Counted from the stretch's first letter, positions 8,392 through 16,966 are shown. The stretch: DNA of 64,000 nt from Catellatospora bangladeshensis (GCF_016862575.1 NZ_BONF01000041.1:58241-122240); one strand, 5' to 3'. The notes: generated by a model not told the origin, from the letters alone. Program-made: numbers and translations.

Positions 8392-8837
8392 GGCACGCCG
8401 CGGCGCCGGTGCGCCAGGGCCGCGCCGGCGTAGCCGACCAGCGGCGTGGGCAGCTTGTGCAGGGAGAACCAGTGCAGGTCGGCGCACTTGCCCGGCTCCG
8501 CGTTGACCGGCTCGCCGGACCAGCGGCGCACCTCGAAGAACAGGTTGAGCCGGGGCGGCTGCTCGGCGTAGTGCAGCAGGTGCACCAGCTCGGCGTGCGC
8601 GGGGTCGAGGGCGAGGCCCAGCTCCTCGGCCGCCTCCCGGACCAGCGCGTCCAGCGGGGTCTCGCCCGGCTCGACGTGGCCCGCGGGCAGGTGCCAGCAG
8701 CCGTCCGACCAGCCCGTGTTGAGCCGCAGTCCCAGCAGCACGTCGTCGCCGCGCCGGAGGATCAGGTGGACCGCGACGATCGCCTGTGCCCTGTGCTTCA
8801 CCTGCGCATTCTCGAACACCTGTACGATCTTCGTCAA
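8349..8837 (-). CDS. Nudix hydrolase
   Basis: A 162-residue Nudix-fold pyrophosphohydrolase. The full Nudix box G53-x5-E59-x7-R67-E68-x2-E71-E72-x-G74 is intact, so it should hydrolyse a nucleoside diphosphate linked to X; substrate unknown. The longest frame starts at TTG 8835-8837; GTG 8799-8801 (MKHRAQAIVAVHLIL) is more typical for the family and equally likely. It runs into the 3' end of the HExxH gene (43-base convergent overlap) and its start region faces the divergent membrane protein at 8876 with fewer than 80 bases between, so promoters are shared. Confidence 0.9.
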   Translation of the reverse strand: MTKIVQVFENAQVKHRAQAIVAVHLILRRGDDVLLGLRLNTGWSDGCWHLPAGHVEPGETPLDALVREAAEELGLALDPAHAELVHLLHYAEQPPRLNLFFEVRRWSGEPVNAEPGKCADLHWFSLHKLPTPLVGYAGAALAHRRRGVPYSEWAEAGSAAAR

Positions 8838-8875
8838 GCGGCGCGCCGTTCGCGGCGGCGTCTAGGATGCGCCGC

Positions 8876-9379
8876 ATGACCACTCCTGTCACCACCGGCG
8901 CGGAGCAGAGCCTCAAGCCGCTGCGGCTGCTGTTCAGCCTGGCCCTGCTCGGGTACGCCGCGCTCCACCTCGGTTTCCGGCTGCTGATCTGGATCATCCC
9001 CGCGATGGGCACCACCCTGGTCTCCCGCTCGCAGGGGGCCGGGTTCCTGGACCTGTTCGTGATGTCGTTCCCGCTGGTCGCCGTGCTGATCGCCACGCAC
9101 GTCACGCCGCAGCTCGCCGCCGCCAAGGTGTTCACCCTGGTCGCGCTCGTGGAGTACGCCGTTGCGGTGTTCTTCGGCGCGATCACGTTCCTGATCGGAC
9201 TGGGCGGGCTCGGCTACGTCGACACGTTCCCGGAGACCGTCGAGGCGCTCGGCGCGATCGTGCTCACCGTCGCCCGGCTCGGGCTGGTGGCGCTGGCCGG
9301 CTACGCCGTGTTCCGGGTCTTCGCGGCACTGGGCGGCCGGATCACCCTGCCCGCCGCGCTGAACCCGCCCACCGCGTGA
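8876..9379 (+). CDS. Four-helix membrane protein, unknown
   Basis: A 167-residue integral membrane protein with four hydrophobic helices (about 22-45, 55-78, 84-110 and 125-155) and short loops. Start ATG 8876 (MTTPVTTG); an in-frame ATG at 8867 is possible. No family recognised. A clear terminator at 9399-9429 ends the unit. Confidence 0.75.
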   Translation: MTTPVTTGAEQSLKPLRLLFSLALLGYAALHLGFRLLIWIIPAMGTTLVSRSQGAGFLDLFVMSFPLVAVLIATHVTPQLAAAKVFTLVALVEYAVAVFFGAITFLIGLGGLGYVDTFPETVEALGAIVLTVARLGLVALAGYAVFRVFAALGGRITLPAALNPPTA

Positions 9380-9398
9380 GCTGACCTCCGCAACGAAG

Positions 9399-9429
9399 AC
9401 TCCGGCCGGGCTACCCGGTCGGAGTTTTT
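9399..9429 (+). terminator. Rho-independent terminator
   Basis: Twelve-base arms (ACTCCGGCCGGG at 9399-9410, CCCGGTCGGAGT at 9414-9425, one G-T wobble) around CTA, followed by TTTTT. It lies 20 bases after the stop at 9379 and is one of the few classical U-tract terminators in the window. Confidence 0.85.
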
Positions 9430-9443
9430 GCTGCTCAAGGATG

Positions 9444-9463
9444 GGGTTATAGACGTATAACCC
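9444..9463. promoter_or_regulatory. Perfect palindrome, likely operator of the RHH-ClpN module
   Basis: GGGTTATA at 9444-9451 and TATAACCC at 9456-9463 are perfect inverted repeats around GACG. The AT-rich TATATAAA at 9473-9480 just downstream is a likely -10 region, and the start codon is at 9511. The palindrome sits between a terminator and a gene whose product begins with a ribbon-helix-helix DNA-binding segment, so autoregulation is the simplest reading. The AT content here is strikingly above its surroundings. Confidence 0.6.
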
Positions 9464-9510
9464 GAGTAGGGGTATATAAAACTCACTGTTCGCCTACGGA
9501 GGGAGCCGCC

Positions 9511-10254
9511 ATGCCGAAGATCAACGTCTACCTGCCCGACGACCTGGCCGACGCGGTGCGCGAGGCCGGGGTGCCCGTCTCCGCCGTCTGCCAGCGGGCG
9601 CTGGAGCAGGCCGTACGCCGGGTCACCATGATCCGGGCGACCGCGCTGTCGGACCTGGACGGTGCCGACCTCACCACCCGGCTGCCGCACGCCACCGGGC
9701 GCACCCACACCGTGCTGCGCCTGGCCGCCGAGCAGGCCCGCGACGCGGGCTCCGCCGTGGTCAGCACCGGCCACCTGCTCGGCGCGATCCTCGCCGAGGG
9801 CGACAACCTGGCCCTGCGGGTGCTCGGCGCGATGGAGATCGAGCCGGCCGAGGTCGCCCGGTGGCTGGCCGCCGAGCGCGACGCCGAGGCCGGCGCCGGT
9901 CCGGACGGCACCCGCCGGTTCAGCGTGCCCGCCGCCGGCGTGCTGGAGCTGGCCGCCACCGAGGCGACCGGCTTCGGCCACAACTACCTCGGCACCGAGC
10001 ACCTGCTGCTGGGCCTGGTCGCCGAGCCGGACGGCACCGGCGGCCGGGCCCTGCGCGGGGGCGGCGTCGAGCTGCGCCCGGCCCGCCGCGCCGTGGCGGC
10101 CGCGCTCGCCGGGTTCGTCCACCTGCGCGCCAAGACGCAGGGCGCGGCGGCGGCCGCCGACCCCGCGGCGCTGGCCGAGATCGTCCGCCGCGAGCTGGCG
10201 CCGCTGGTGGCGCGGGTGGAGCGGCTGGAGGAGCGGGTGGCCGCGCGTGGCTGA
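9511..10254 (+). CDS. Ribbon-helix-helix / Clp N-domain protein
   Basis: A 247-residue protein. Residues 1-38 (MPKINVYLPDDLADAVREAG then VSAVCQRALEQAV) are a CopG/Arc-type ribbon-helix-helix. Residues 60-200 hold two Clp N-terminal repeats (STGHLLGAILAEGDN and GTEHLLLGLVAEPD), the fold that ClpA/ClpC use to bind adaptors and substrates. A C-terminal coiled coil (about 215-247) follows. No ATPase domain is present, so it may be a DNA-bound sensor or adaptor rather than a protease subunit. A strong GGAGGG site precedes ATG 9511. The last 8 bases overlap the asparaginase-like gene, indicating coupled translation. Confidence 0.85.
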   Translation: MPKINVYLPDDLADAVREAGVPVSAVCQRALEQAVRRVTMIRATALSDLDGADLTTRLPHATGRTHTVLRLAAEQARDAGSAVVSTGHLLGAILAEGDNLALRVLGAMEIEPAEVARWLAAERDAEAGAGPDGTRRFSVPAAGVLELAATEATGFGHNYLGTEHLLLGLVAEPDGTGGRALRGGGVELRPARRAVAAALAGFVHLRAKTQGAAAAADPAALAEIVRRELAPLVARVERLEERVAARG

Positions 10255-11218
10255 CCGGGTGCTGCTGCTGGCGACGAAGGACACCGTCGCCTACCGCCGC
10301 CGCCCGGGGCACGAGTCCGTGGCGACCGGGGCCGAGCTGCTCGCCGCGGCCGGCCCGGTCGCCGCCGGGGTGACAGCCGTGGACGTGATAAGCGAGCCGG
10401 GCTGGGACCTGTCGCCCACCACCCTGCTCGCCCTTGCGCGCCGGGTGCGCGAGGCGGCCGCCTCGGGGGAGTACGGCGGGATCGTGCTCACCCAGGGCGT
10501 CGACGCCATGGCCGAGACGGCGTACCTGATCGACCTGGTGCTGGGAGCGGACGCCGCGCGTACGGCGATCGTGCTGACCGGCGCGGTGCGGGCGCTGGAC
10601 GATCCGGACAGCGACGGGCCGGCCAACCTCGCCGGGGCGCTGGCCGCGGCGTCCGATCCGGCCGTGCGCGGGCTCGGCGCGGTGGCCTGCGCGCACGGCG
10701 AGCTGCACGCCGCACGGTGGGTGACGCTGGTGGACGCGTCGCGCCCGGACGGGTTCGGCTCGGCGCCGTACGGGCCGGTCGGCCGAGTGGTGGACGGCCG
10801 GGTGCGGCTGCTGGCCGCCCCGCCGCCCCGCCCGCCCGCGGTGCACGGCCCGCCCGAATGGGACGTGGTCCTGCTCAAGACATATCCCGGCATCAACCCC
10901 GAGCTGCTCGCCTCGCTCGCCGACGGGGGCGCGCGCGGCGTGGTGCTGGAGGGGACCGGCCGGGGCAACGTGCCCGCGAGCCTGTTCGCGGCGATCGGCG
11001 AGCTGCTGGACGGCGACGTGCCCGTGGTCATCGCCTCGCGCAGCCACCACCCGCCGGAGGACGGGTTGCCCGCGGACCAGGCGATGGCCGAGCGGCTCGG
11101 CGCGATCGGCGCCCGCGGGCTGCGCCCGGAGCAGGCCCGGGTGGCGCTGATGGCCGCGCTCGGCAACGGCGGCGACCAGGGAGTGGACGCGGTGCGCGAC
11201 TGGTTCGCCCGACTCTGA
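10247..11218 (+). CDS. Asparaginase-like protein with degenerate active site
   Basis: A 323-residue protein of the type I/II L-asparaginase fold. It starts at GTG 10247 inside the end of the upstream gene. The family motif ATGGT is ATKDT here (Thr13 kept, Gly-Gly lost). The second motif THGTDT reads TQGVDA, so the catalytic Thr is Val85 while Asp86 remains. The Lys of ARDVTKTHT is Leu (ARWVTLVDAS). Two of three residues of the Thr-Lys-Asp triad are therefore gone, while structural segments (AETAYLIDL, LTGAV, SDGPANLAGA, KTYPGI) are well kept. It is probably a ligand-binding or regulatory pseudoenzyme working with the RHH-ClpN protein, or an enzyme with changed chemistry. Confidence 0.85.
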   Translation: MADRVLLLATKDTVAYRRRPGHESVATGAELLAAAGPVAAGVTAVDVISEPGWDLSPTTLLALARRVREAAASGEYGGIVLTQGVDAMAETAYLIDLVLGADAARTAIVLTGAVRALDDPDSDGPANLAGALAAASDPAVRGLGAVACAHGELHAARWVTLVDASRPDGFGSAPYGPVGRVVDGRVRLLAAPPPRPPAVHGPPEWDVVLLKTYPGINPELLASLADGGARGVVLEGTGRGNVPASLFAAIGELLDGDVPVVIASRSHHPPEDGLPADQAMAERLGAIGARGLRPEQARVALMAALGNGGDQGVDAVRDWFARL

Positions 11219-11240
11219 GGGGGTACACGTCGCACACCCT

Positions 11241-11271
11241 GTACGTTCAGGTGTAAAACACTTGACTGTAC
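11241..11271. promoter_or_regulatory. Imperfect 31-bp inverted repeat before membrane-protein gene
   Basis: Fourteen-base arms (11241-11254 and 11258-11271) around AAA pair with three mismatches; the inner part GTGT-AAA-ACAC is perfect. It contains a TTGACT (11262-11267) that could be a -35 element. It could be an operator for the gene at 11341 or a weak terminator of the preceding unit. Confidence 0.45.
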
Positions 11272-11340
11272 TTCGATGTGATTTGCCCTAGTGTGCGGCT
11301 TGATTACCGTCGCCGCATTGCGCGCACACTGGGGAGTGAC

Positions 11341-12513
11341 ATGGACGTCAGGACCGTCGGCGGCGCCACCCGGCTGCAGCCGGACTTCACGAGGGTCAAC
11401 GAGCTGGCGGTCCGGACAGAACGGCTGCCGCGCCGGGAACGTGACGGCGTGCTGCCGTTCCCGGCCGCGATGTGGCTGTGGGTCGGGCTCGCGGCGCTGC
11501 TGCGCCTGGTGGTGTGGCTGGCCGCGGCCGCGCTGTGCGTCGGCGCGGTCGCGGCCTCGACCGTCGAGCCCGGAGTGCCCGGCGCACTCGTGGTGCCGGT
11601 CACGGCGGTGGCGCTCGCGGCCGTGCTCGGCCACCTCGCCCGGCGGCTGCGCCGCCGCAGCCCGGCCGGCTGGCAGGCCGCCGTGGCGGGGGAGTACTGG
11701 TCCTGGCGGCGCCCGCCCGGCCGCTTCGAGCACGAGCCCGTGCTGCTCGACCCGCCCGCGTGGCTGCGCGACCCGCTGCACCGCCGCCTGCTGCGCTGGG
11801 TGCGGCCCGCAGGCCAGGCCGTGCCGCACGCCGAGCGGGTCACCTGGGCCCGGCGCTGGGCGCTCAGCCGAGAGCTGCGCGCCGCCCCGCCGCGGCTCGC
11901 CGTGGTCACCGCGCTGACCGCCGTGCTCACCGTCGGCGCCTGGCGGGCGGGCTGGCTCGCCGCCGCCGCGCCCGCGATCGTGCCGGGCGATGTACACCTC
12001 AACGGGCGGGTGCCCAACCCCGACGTGCTGCCCGCGCTCGACGTCGCGGTGGCCGCCGCCGCCGACTACGCCTGGCAGCTCGCCGACCTGGTGCCGCTGC
12101 TCAACCTGACCGAGGTGCTCGGCTGGGAGCGCCCCGCGGCGCTGGCCGGCGGCGGCCTGCAGGACGCCCTCGCGCTGCTGTTCCGCCTGTCCGTGCTGCT
12201 GGTGGCCGCCGTGACGATCGTGCGGATGCCGGGCCGCCGGGTCGACGTCGAGGCCAAGCCGCCGCTGCTGGCCGGGCAGGTCGAACGCGCCCTGGTCGAG
12301 GAGCTGGTCAAGGCCCGCCGCCTGCTCGGCGACGGCGGCCGCCACGACGCCCGCCTGTTCGCCGCCGCCTGTCGCCGCCTGCGCGCCGACGAGGTCCCCG
12401 TCCCCCCGCCCTACGACGAGTGGAACGCCGAGTCCCTAGCCCACACCCTCGCCCTGGAACAGTCCTGGATGAACGACTGGCGCGTCCCCGAACAACGCTC
12501 CGTCCTCTCCTGA
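11341..12513 (+). CDS. Multi-helix membrane protein, unknown
   Basis: A 390-residue protein from ATG 11341 with a GGGGAG ribosome-binding site. The N-terminal 40 residues are soluble; paired hydrophobic helices follow at about 40-66 and 75-95, another at about 185-203, and a last near 280-300. The C-terminal 90 residues are soluble and rich in Arg, Leu and Glu. No enzyme motif or named family is recognised. Its expression may be controlled by the inverted repeat at 11241. A perfect hairpin directly after the stop separates it from the convergent penicillin-binding protein gene. Confidence 0.75.
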   Translation: MDVRTVGGATRLQPDFTRVNELAVRTERLPRRERDGVLPFPAAMWLWVGLAALLRLVVWLAAAALCVGAVAASTVEPGVPGALVVPVTAVALAAVLGHLARRLRRRSPAGWQAAVAGEYWSWRRPPGRFEHEPVLLDPPAWLRDPLHRRLLRWVRPAGQAVPHAERVTWARRWALSRELRAAPPRLAVVTALTAVLTVGAWRAGWLAAAAPAIVPGDVHLNGRVPNPDVLPALDVAVAAAADYAWQLADLVPLLNLTEVLGWERPAALAGGGLQDALALLFRLSVLLVAAVTIVRMPGRRVDVEAKPPLLAGQVERALVEELVKARRLLGDGGRHDARLFAAACRRLRADEVPVPPPYDEWNAESLAHTLALEQSWMNDWRVPEQRSVLS

Positions 12514-12514
12514 A

Positions 12515-12551
12515 AGGAAGGGCGCCTCCGCGTTGCGGAGGCGCCCTTCCT
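12515..12551. terminator. Bidirectional hairpin terminator
   Basis: Perfect 17-base arms (12515-12531 and 12535-12551) around GTT, starting two bases after one stop codon and ending eight bases before the convergent one. The outer AGGAAGGGC is shared with repeat family R4. Confidence 0.85.
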
Positions 12552-12558
12552 ACTCCTG

Positions 12559-14718
12559 TCAGTTGAGGATGGACGTGGGTGGTGGGTTGAAGTCGCGGAC
12601 GGGCTTGTCCTTGAGGGCGAACTTCAGGGAGTTGGCCACGGCGTCCAGCGGCATGTTGTAGTTGCCGTCACCGGCGACGTTCTTCACGTAGTCGGGGTCG
12701 GCGATGAAGCTGGCCGCGGCCAGTTCCGGCGTGAACCCCACGAACCAGGCGGCGCGGGTGTCGTCGGTGGTGCCGGTCTTGCCCGCGATCGGGCGCTCCA
12801 TCAGCGCGTACACCCGCGAACCGGTGGACCAGTCGCCGCAGCTGCCGCGGGACGCCTTGTAGCCGGTCGGGCAGCGCGCGGCGTCGGTCGCGGCGCGGCC
12901 CACGTCCTGGCTGAACGCCCGGGTGCACTGCGGCGCGGCCGCGTCCACCTGCTTGCCGTCCACGGTGGTGGTGAACTCGGCGCCGTCCGGGCCCTTGATC
13001 GACAGGACCGGGCTGGGCTTGCAGTACATGCCCTCGGCGGCGACTGTGGCGTACGCGTTGGCCATCTCCAGCGGGGTCGTGTCGGCCACGCCGAGCGTGA
13101 ACGCGCCCCACTTGTCGGCGTGCTTGGGTGAGGCGTGCAGCCGGTCCACGTCGGTGTGCCAGGTCAGGCCCATCTTCTCGGCCATCCGCACCGCCTTGTC
13201 CGAGCCCACGGCCTGCTCCAGCTGCACGAAGTACGTGTTCACCGACTTGCCGAAGCCGGAGTACATGTTGTGCTTGCCGGTCATGCTGCCGCTGGCGTTC
13301 GACGGGCACCAGCGGTTGCCGCAGGCGGCCGGCCCGCCCGGCTCCACCACGTAGATCGAGGTGTAGCGGTGCGGGGCGTAGAACGACTTGGACAGCTTCA
13401 TGCCCGCGTCCAGCGCCGCCACCATGGTGAACATCTTGAACGTCGACCCGGCCTGGTAGCCCGGGATGTCACCGCCGCCCAGCAGCGGCGCGACCGTGTT
13501 CGGGTAGCTGCCCTTGACGTCGAACGAGCGCTTGATCGGGTCGGAGTTCGGCCCGTTCTTGCTCTGGTCCATGGAGTAGATCCGGTTGACCGCCATCAGC
13601 ACGACCCGGCCGGTGCCCGGCTCCACCATCACGTTGCCGTACGCCAGGCGCATGTCCACCGACGAGCGGCTGAGCAGGTCCTTCATCGAGAACGCCTGCA
13701 GCTTCGGGTCCAGGCTGGTGACCACCCGGTAGCCGCCGGTGCGCAGCGCGTCGAGCCGGGCCACCGGGTTGGGGCCGAACGCGGGCTGCTGCATCCACCA
13801 GTTCTTGAAGAAGTCGCAGAAGTAGCCCCAGTCCCGGTTGGCGGCGGGCACGGCCGCACAGTCGCGGGGCGGGGCGGACAGCTTCAGCTTGATCGGCTCG
13901 GCGGTGGCCCGGTTGGCCTGGTCGGCGGTGATGAACTTCAGCTCGGCCATCCGCCGGATCACGTAGTTGCGCCGGTCCAGCGCGGGTGTGGTCTGGTTGG
14001 CCGGGTCGAACGCCGACGGCGCCTTGACCAGGCCGGCCAGCGTCGCCGCCTCGACCAGGGTCAGGTCCTTGGGCTCCTTGGAGAAGAAGATCTGGGCGGC
14101 GGCGTAGATGCCGTATGCGCGATGGCCGAAGTAGGCCATGTTGAGGTAACCCTCCATGATCTGGGTCTTGGTCCACTGACCCTCCAGCTTCATGGCGAGC
14201 CGGATCTCATTGATCTTGCGCATCGGGGTCTGCTCGGTCGCCGCGATGGCCTCCTGCGCGGTCACCGCGCTGTCCCGCAGCGCCATGCGCACGTACTGCA
14301 TGGTCAGCGTGGACGCGCCCTGGGCCACCTCGCCCTGCTGGCGGTTGGCCACGAAGGCGCGGGCGATGCTCTGCAGGTCGACGCCGCTGTGGGTGAAGAA
14401 GCGGGCGTCCTCGGCGGCCAGCACCGCGTTGACCACGTTCGGGTTCACCGACGACAGGGGCACGAACTTGCGGTGCTCGTCGTAGAACATCGTGATCAGC
14501 GACTTGCCGTCGTTGGCGTAGACGTACGTCGTCTGGCCGACCTGATGATCTTTCAGCTGGGTGGGGAGGTTGTCGTAGATGGCCGCGCCCTTTTTGGCTC
14601 CGATGCCCGCCGGAACGGCCAGCGGTAGCAGGGCGAGGGCCACGACCACCCCGCCCAGGACGCCGGCTCGCAGCAGACCGCTGTACCGGCTGAAGAAGCT
14701 GATTAACCGCTGCACCAT
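12559..14718 (-). CDS. Class A penicillin-binding protein
   Basis: A 719-residue bifunctional peptidoglycan synthase. A short cytoplasmic N-terminus and one membrane helix (about 16-40) precede the GT51 glycosyltransferase domain with the catalytic EDARFFTHSG (Glu103), GASTLTMQ and KINEIRLAMKLE. The transpeptidase domain has Ser425 in STFK, Ser491-Val-Asn and Lys646-Thr-Gly. All three penicillin-binding motifs are intact. Start ATG 14716-14718 (MVQRLISFFSRYSG) is chosen because the upstream extension lacks family similarity. Transcribed alone; about 300 non-coding bases upstream hold repeat R1b and a hexanucleotide tract. Confidence 0.95.
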   Translation of the reverse strand: MVQRLISFFSRYSGLLRAGVLGGVVVALALLPLAVPAGIGAKKGAAIYDNLPTQLKDHQVGQTTYVYANDGKSLITMFYDEHRKFVPLSSVNPNVVNAVLAAEDARFFTHSGVDLQSIARAFVANRQQGEVAQGASTLTMQYVRMALRDSAVTAQEAIAATEQTPMRKINEIRLAMKLEGQWTKTQIMEGYLNMAYFGHRAYGIYAAAQIFFSKEPKDLTLVEAATLAGLVKAPSAFDPANQTTPALDRRNYVIRRMAELKFITADQANRATAEPIKLKLSAPPRDCAAVPAANRDWGYFCDFFKNWWMQQPAFGPNPVARLDALRTGGYRVVTSLDPKLQAFSMKDLLSRSSVDMRLAYGNVMVEPGTGRVVLMAVNRIYSMDQSKNGPNSDPIKRSFDVKGSYPNTVAPLLGGGDIPGYQAGSTFKMFTMVAALDAGMKLSKSFYAPHRYTSIYVVEPGGPAACGNRWCPSNASGSMTGKHNMYSGFGKSVNTYFVQLEQAVGSDKAVRMAEKMGLTWHTDVDRLHASPKHADKWGAFTLGVADTTPLEMANAYATVAAEGMYCKPSPVLSIKGPDGAEFTTTVDGKQVDAAAPQCTRAFSQDVGRAATDAARCPTGYKASRGSCGDWSTGSRVYALMERPIAGKTGTTDDTRAAWFVGFTPELAAASFIADPDYVKNVAGDGNYNMPLDAVANSLKFALKDKPVRDFNPPPTSILN

Positions 14719-14901
14719 AGCCACGAATATAGGCAGCTCAGCATACCGAGGTGAGGAAGATTCACTGATGCTTATGCGGCGGATTCCCCTGTGGAGCGAT
14801 CCCGGCCCGGCGGGCGTCCAGCAGTCTCCCGGCCGGCGCACAGCCGATCGCCGGGGGCCGCACCCGGGCTCGGTGTGGGCGCCGGTCCCGCGGGTTGGGG
14901 G

Positions 14902-14966
14902 TTGATCGCGAGTTCGTGTCCAAACCTAAGGCCCAGCCGCACAATCCGACACGAAACCCCGATCAT
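14902..14966. repeat. Dispersed palindromic repeat R1, copy b (65 bp)
   Basis: Best preserved copy of family R1: the left end TTGATCGCGAGTTCGTGTC pairs with the right end (14948-14966) with only a few mismatches around a 27-base centre. It lies between the kinase stop (15027) and the PBP start (14718), both on the minus strand, next to the GGAGCC tract. Confidence 0.8.
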
Positions 14967-14970
14967 GCCG

Positions 14971-15024
<54 letters not shown>

Positions 15025-15026
15025 CG

Positions 15027-16793
15027 TCAGACCGCGGATGCCCAGATCGCCGCCCGCCGGAAGCGCACCTGCCAGGGCGCCTCGCCGGTGTGCCCCACCG
15101 TGTCCACGCCGATGACGATCCGGCCCTCGGCGAAGGTCGCGTCGGTCAGCGCGATCTCCCTCAGCTCCTTGCCGGCCAGGAAGAACCGGAACTGCGCCCC
15201 CTGCCCCTGCACGCCGATGCGCTGGTACCTGCCCAGCGTCAGCTCCTTGTCCAGCGGCAGCTCGCGCAGGATCCGGCCGTCCTGAGGATCGCCCTGCGCG
15301 CGCCGCAGCACGGTGATCTTCTGCTGGCACACGCGCAGCTCGTAGCCGGCGTACGCGGTCATACGGTAGGAGACCCCCGCGCAGCTGCCCTTGGTCAGCA
15401 GCGCCGCGTCGACCTCGAACCGGAAGTCGGTGAGGGTGTCCTTCGGCCCCGGGCACAGGTAGGACCAGTCTTTCAGGGTGGTCGCGACGTAGGACTTGTC
15501 CTCGAAAAGGCAGGTGGCTCCGTTGGGGTCGTCGGCGCGGCTGGTCCAGCGCCGCTCCTCCGCGAGCGCGTCGGTCAGGTACGGCGCCGGCGTGGCGGCC
15601 ACGCTCGGCGACGGCGACGCCGACGGGCTGGCCGACGGGCTCGGCGACGCCGACGGCGAGGGCGACGGGCTCGGCGAGGGCGACGCGCTCGCGCTCGGCG
15701 ACGGCGAGGCGGACGGATCGGCGGCGAAACCCGCGGGCAGCGGCAGCGCCCCGGTCAGCAGGGCCACCGTGAGCCCTCCCAGCAGCACCGTGGACACGCC
15801 CAGCCCGACCGCGACCGGCTTGGCCCAGCGCGGGCCGCCGGGACGCGGCGCCGGGTCCTGCATGCTGGTGGGATCGGCGTCCACGACCGCGAACCGGCTG
15901 CCCGCCTCGGCCGCCGCCGCGGCCTGCCGCGGCAGCTCGCCGGAGCTCAGCGCCCGGTCCGGCCCGCTGGTGAGCAGACGGTCCAGCAGGTCGCGGGCGG
16001 TGGGCCGGTCGGCCGGGTCCTTGGACAGGGCCGCCAGCACCAGCTCGCGCAGCGGCCCGGACAGGCCGTCCAGGTCCGGGTCGGAGGTCATGATGCGCAC
16101 CGCGACGGCGGGCATGGAGTCCGCCGCGAACGTCGTCCGGCCGGTGCCCGCGAAGGCCACCACCGCGCCCCAGGCGAACACGTCGGCGGCCGGGGTCAGC
16201 GCCTTGCGGGCCTTGGTGTCCAGCCGCTCCGGCGCCATGTACGCCACGGTGCCGATGAGCTGGTCGGTGCGGGTGTTGCCGGGCTGGCCCTCGACCGCCC
16301 GCGCGATGCCGAAGTCGATCACCTTCGGGGTGCCCGGCGCGAGCAGCACGTTGCTGGGCTTCAGGTCGCGGTGGATGACGCCCGCGCCGTGGATCGCGGT
16401 CAGCGCGGTCGCCACGCCGATGGCCAGCCCGTGCAGGTTGGCCGGGGTCAGCGGGCCGCGCTGGGCCACCACGCTGGACAGGCTCGGGCCGTCCACGTAC
16501 TCGACCACCAGGTACGGCGACTCGTGGTCGGGGTCGGCGTCGAGCACCTCGGCGGTGCAGAACGGCGGCACCTGCTTGGCCCGCTCCACCTCGCTGCGGA
16601 AGCGCTGCCGGAACTCGGGCTCGCCGGCCAGGTCGGCCCGGATCACCTTGACCGCGACGAGCGTGTCCTTCGGGTCGCGGGCCAGGTACACACTGCCCAT
16701 GCCGCCCTCGCCGAGCCGGCCGAGCAGGGTGTAGCCACCCAGCTCACGCGGATCCTTCGGCCGCAGGGGCCGTGCTGCTTCGGCGCCGACCAT
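15027..16793 (-). CDS. Receptor-type Ser/Thr protein kinase (PknB-like)
   Basis: A 588-residue membrane kinase. The intracellular kinase domain has Gly-loop GEGGMG (28-33), Lys49, HRDLKPSN (141-148) and DFG (160-162). A helix at about 323-345 crosses the membrane, and a Ser-Pro linker (about 352-392) leads to an outer domain of about 190 residues. That domain has no PASTA repeats; its beta-rich pattern with Cys pairs resembles laminin-G/DUF1080-like sugar-binding modules, which suggests sensing of a wall or exported glycan (inference). ATG 16791 is preferred to the GTG 13 codons upstream because the kinase family normally begins shortly before the Gly loop. It lies in a minus-strand run with the PH-domain gene. 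Confidence 0.92.
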   Translation of the reverse strand: MVGAEAARPLRPKDPRELGGYTLLGRLGEGGMGSVYLARDPKDTLVAVKVIRADLAGEPEFRQRFRSEVERAKQVPPFCTAEVLDADPDHESPYLVVEYVDGPSLSSVVAQRGPLTPANLHGLAIGVATALTAIHGAGVIHRDLKPSNVLLAPGTPKVIDFGIARAVEGQPGNTRTDQLIGTVAYMAPERLDTKARKALTPAADVFAWGAVVAFAGTGRTTFAADSMPAVAVRIMTSDPDLDGLSGPLRELVLAALSKDPADRPTARDLLDRLLTSGPDRALSSGELPRQAAAAAEAGSRFAVVDADPTSMQDPAPRPGGPRWAKPVAVGLGVSTVLLGGLTVALLTGALPLPAGFAADPSASPSPSASASPSPSPSPSPSASPSPSASPSASPSPSVAATPAPYLTDALAEERRWTSRADDPNGATCLFEDKSYVATTLKDWSYLCPGPKDTLTDFRFEVDAALLTKGSCAGVSYRMTAYAGYELRVCQQKITVLRRAQGDPQDGRILRELPLDKELTLGRYQRIGVQGQGAQFRFFLAGKELREIALTDATFAEGRIVIGVDTVGHTGEAPWQVRFRRAAIWASAV

Positions 16794-16966
16794 GGTGGGC
16801 AGGTCTCCCGTCCTCTTCGCCCGGCCGGGCACGGCCTGCCGCCGCGTCCTGACCGGACACTCCCCGCGAGTTCAGGCGACATACTGCCATCTCCCGGTCG
16901 CCGCCTGTCACCCCGCCGGATAACGAAACGCGCAAGGCCGGACGCTTGGTTGCGGGCGCGGGCGGG

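Noticed and set aside
5515..9186. Long minus-strand open frame of about 1,200 codons opposite the amylase
   Set aside because: It is antisense to three well-supported genes, its translation is Arg/Gly/Val/His-rich and low in complexity, and no motif appears; typical shadow in high-GC DNA.
9511..11218. Toxin-antitoxin pair (RHH antitoxin with downstream toxin)
   Set aside because: The first protein is far larger than an antitoxin, contains Clp repeats, and the second has an asparaginase fold rather than a toxin fold.
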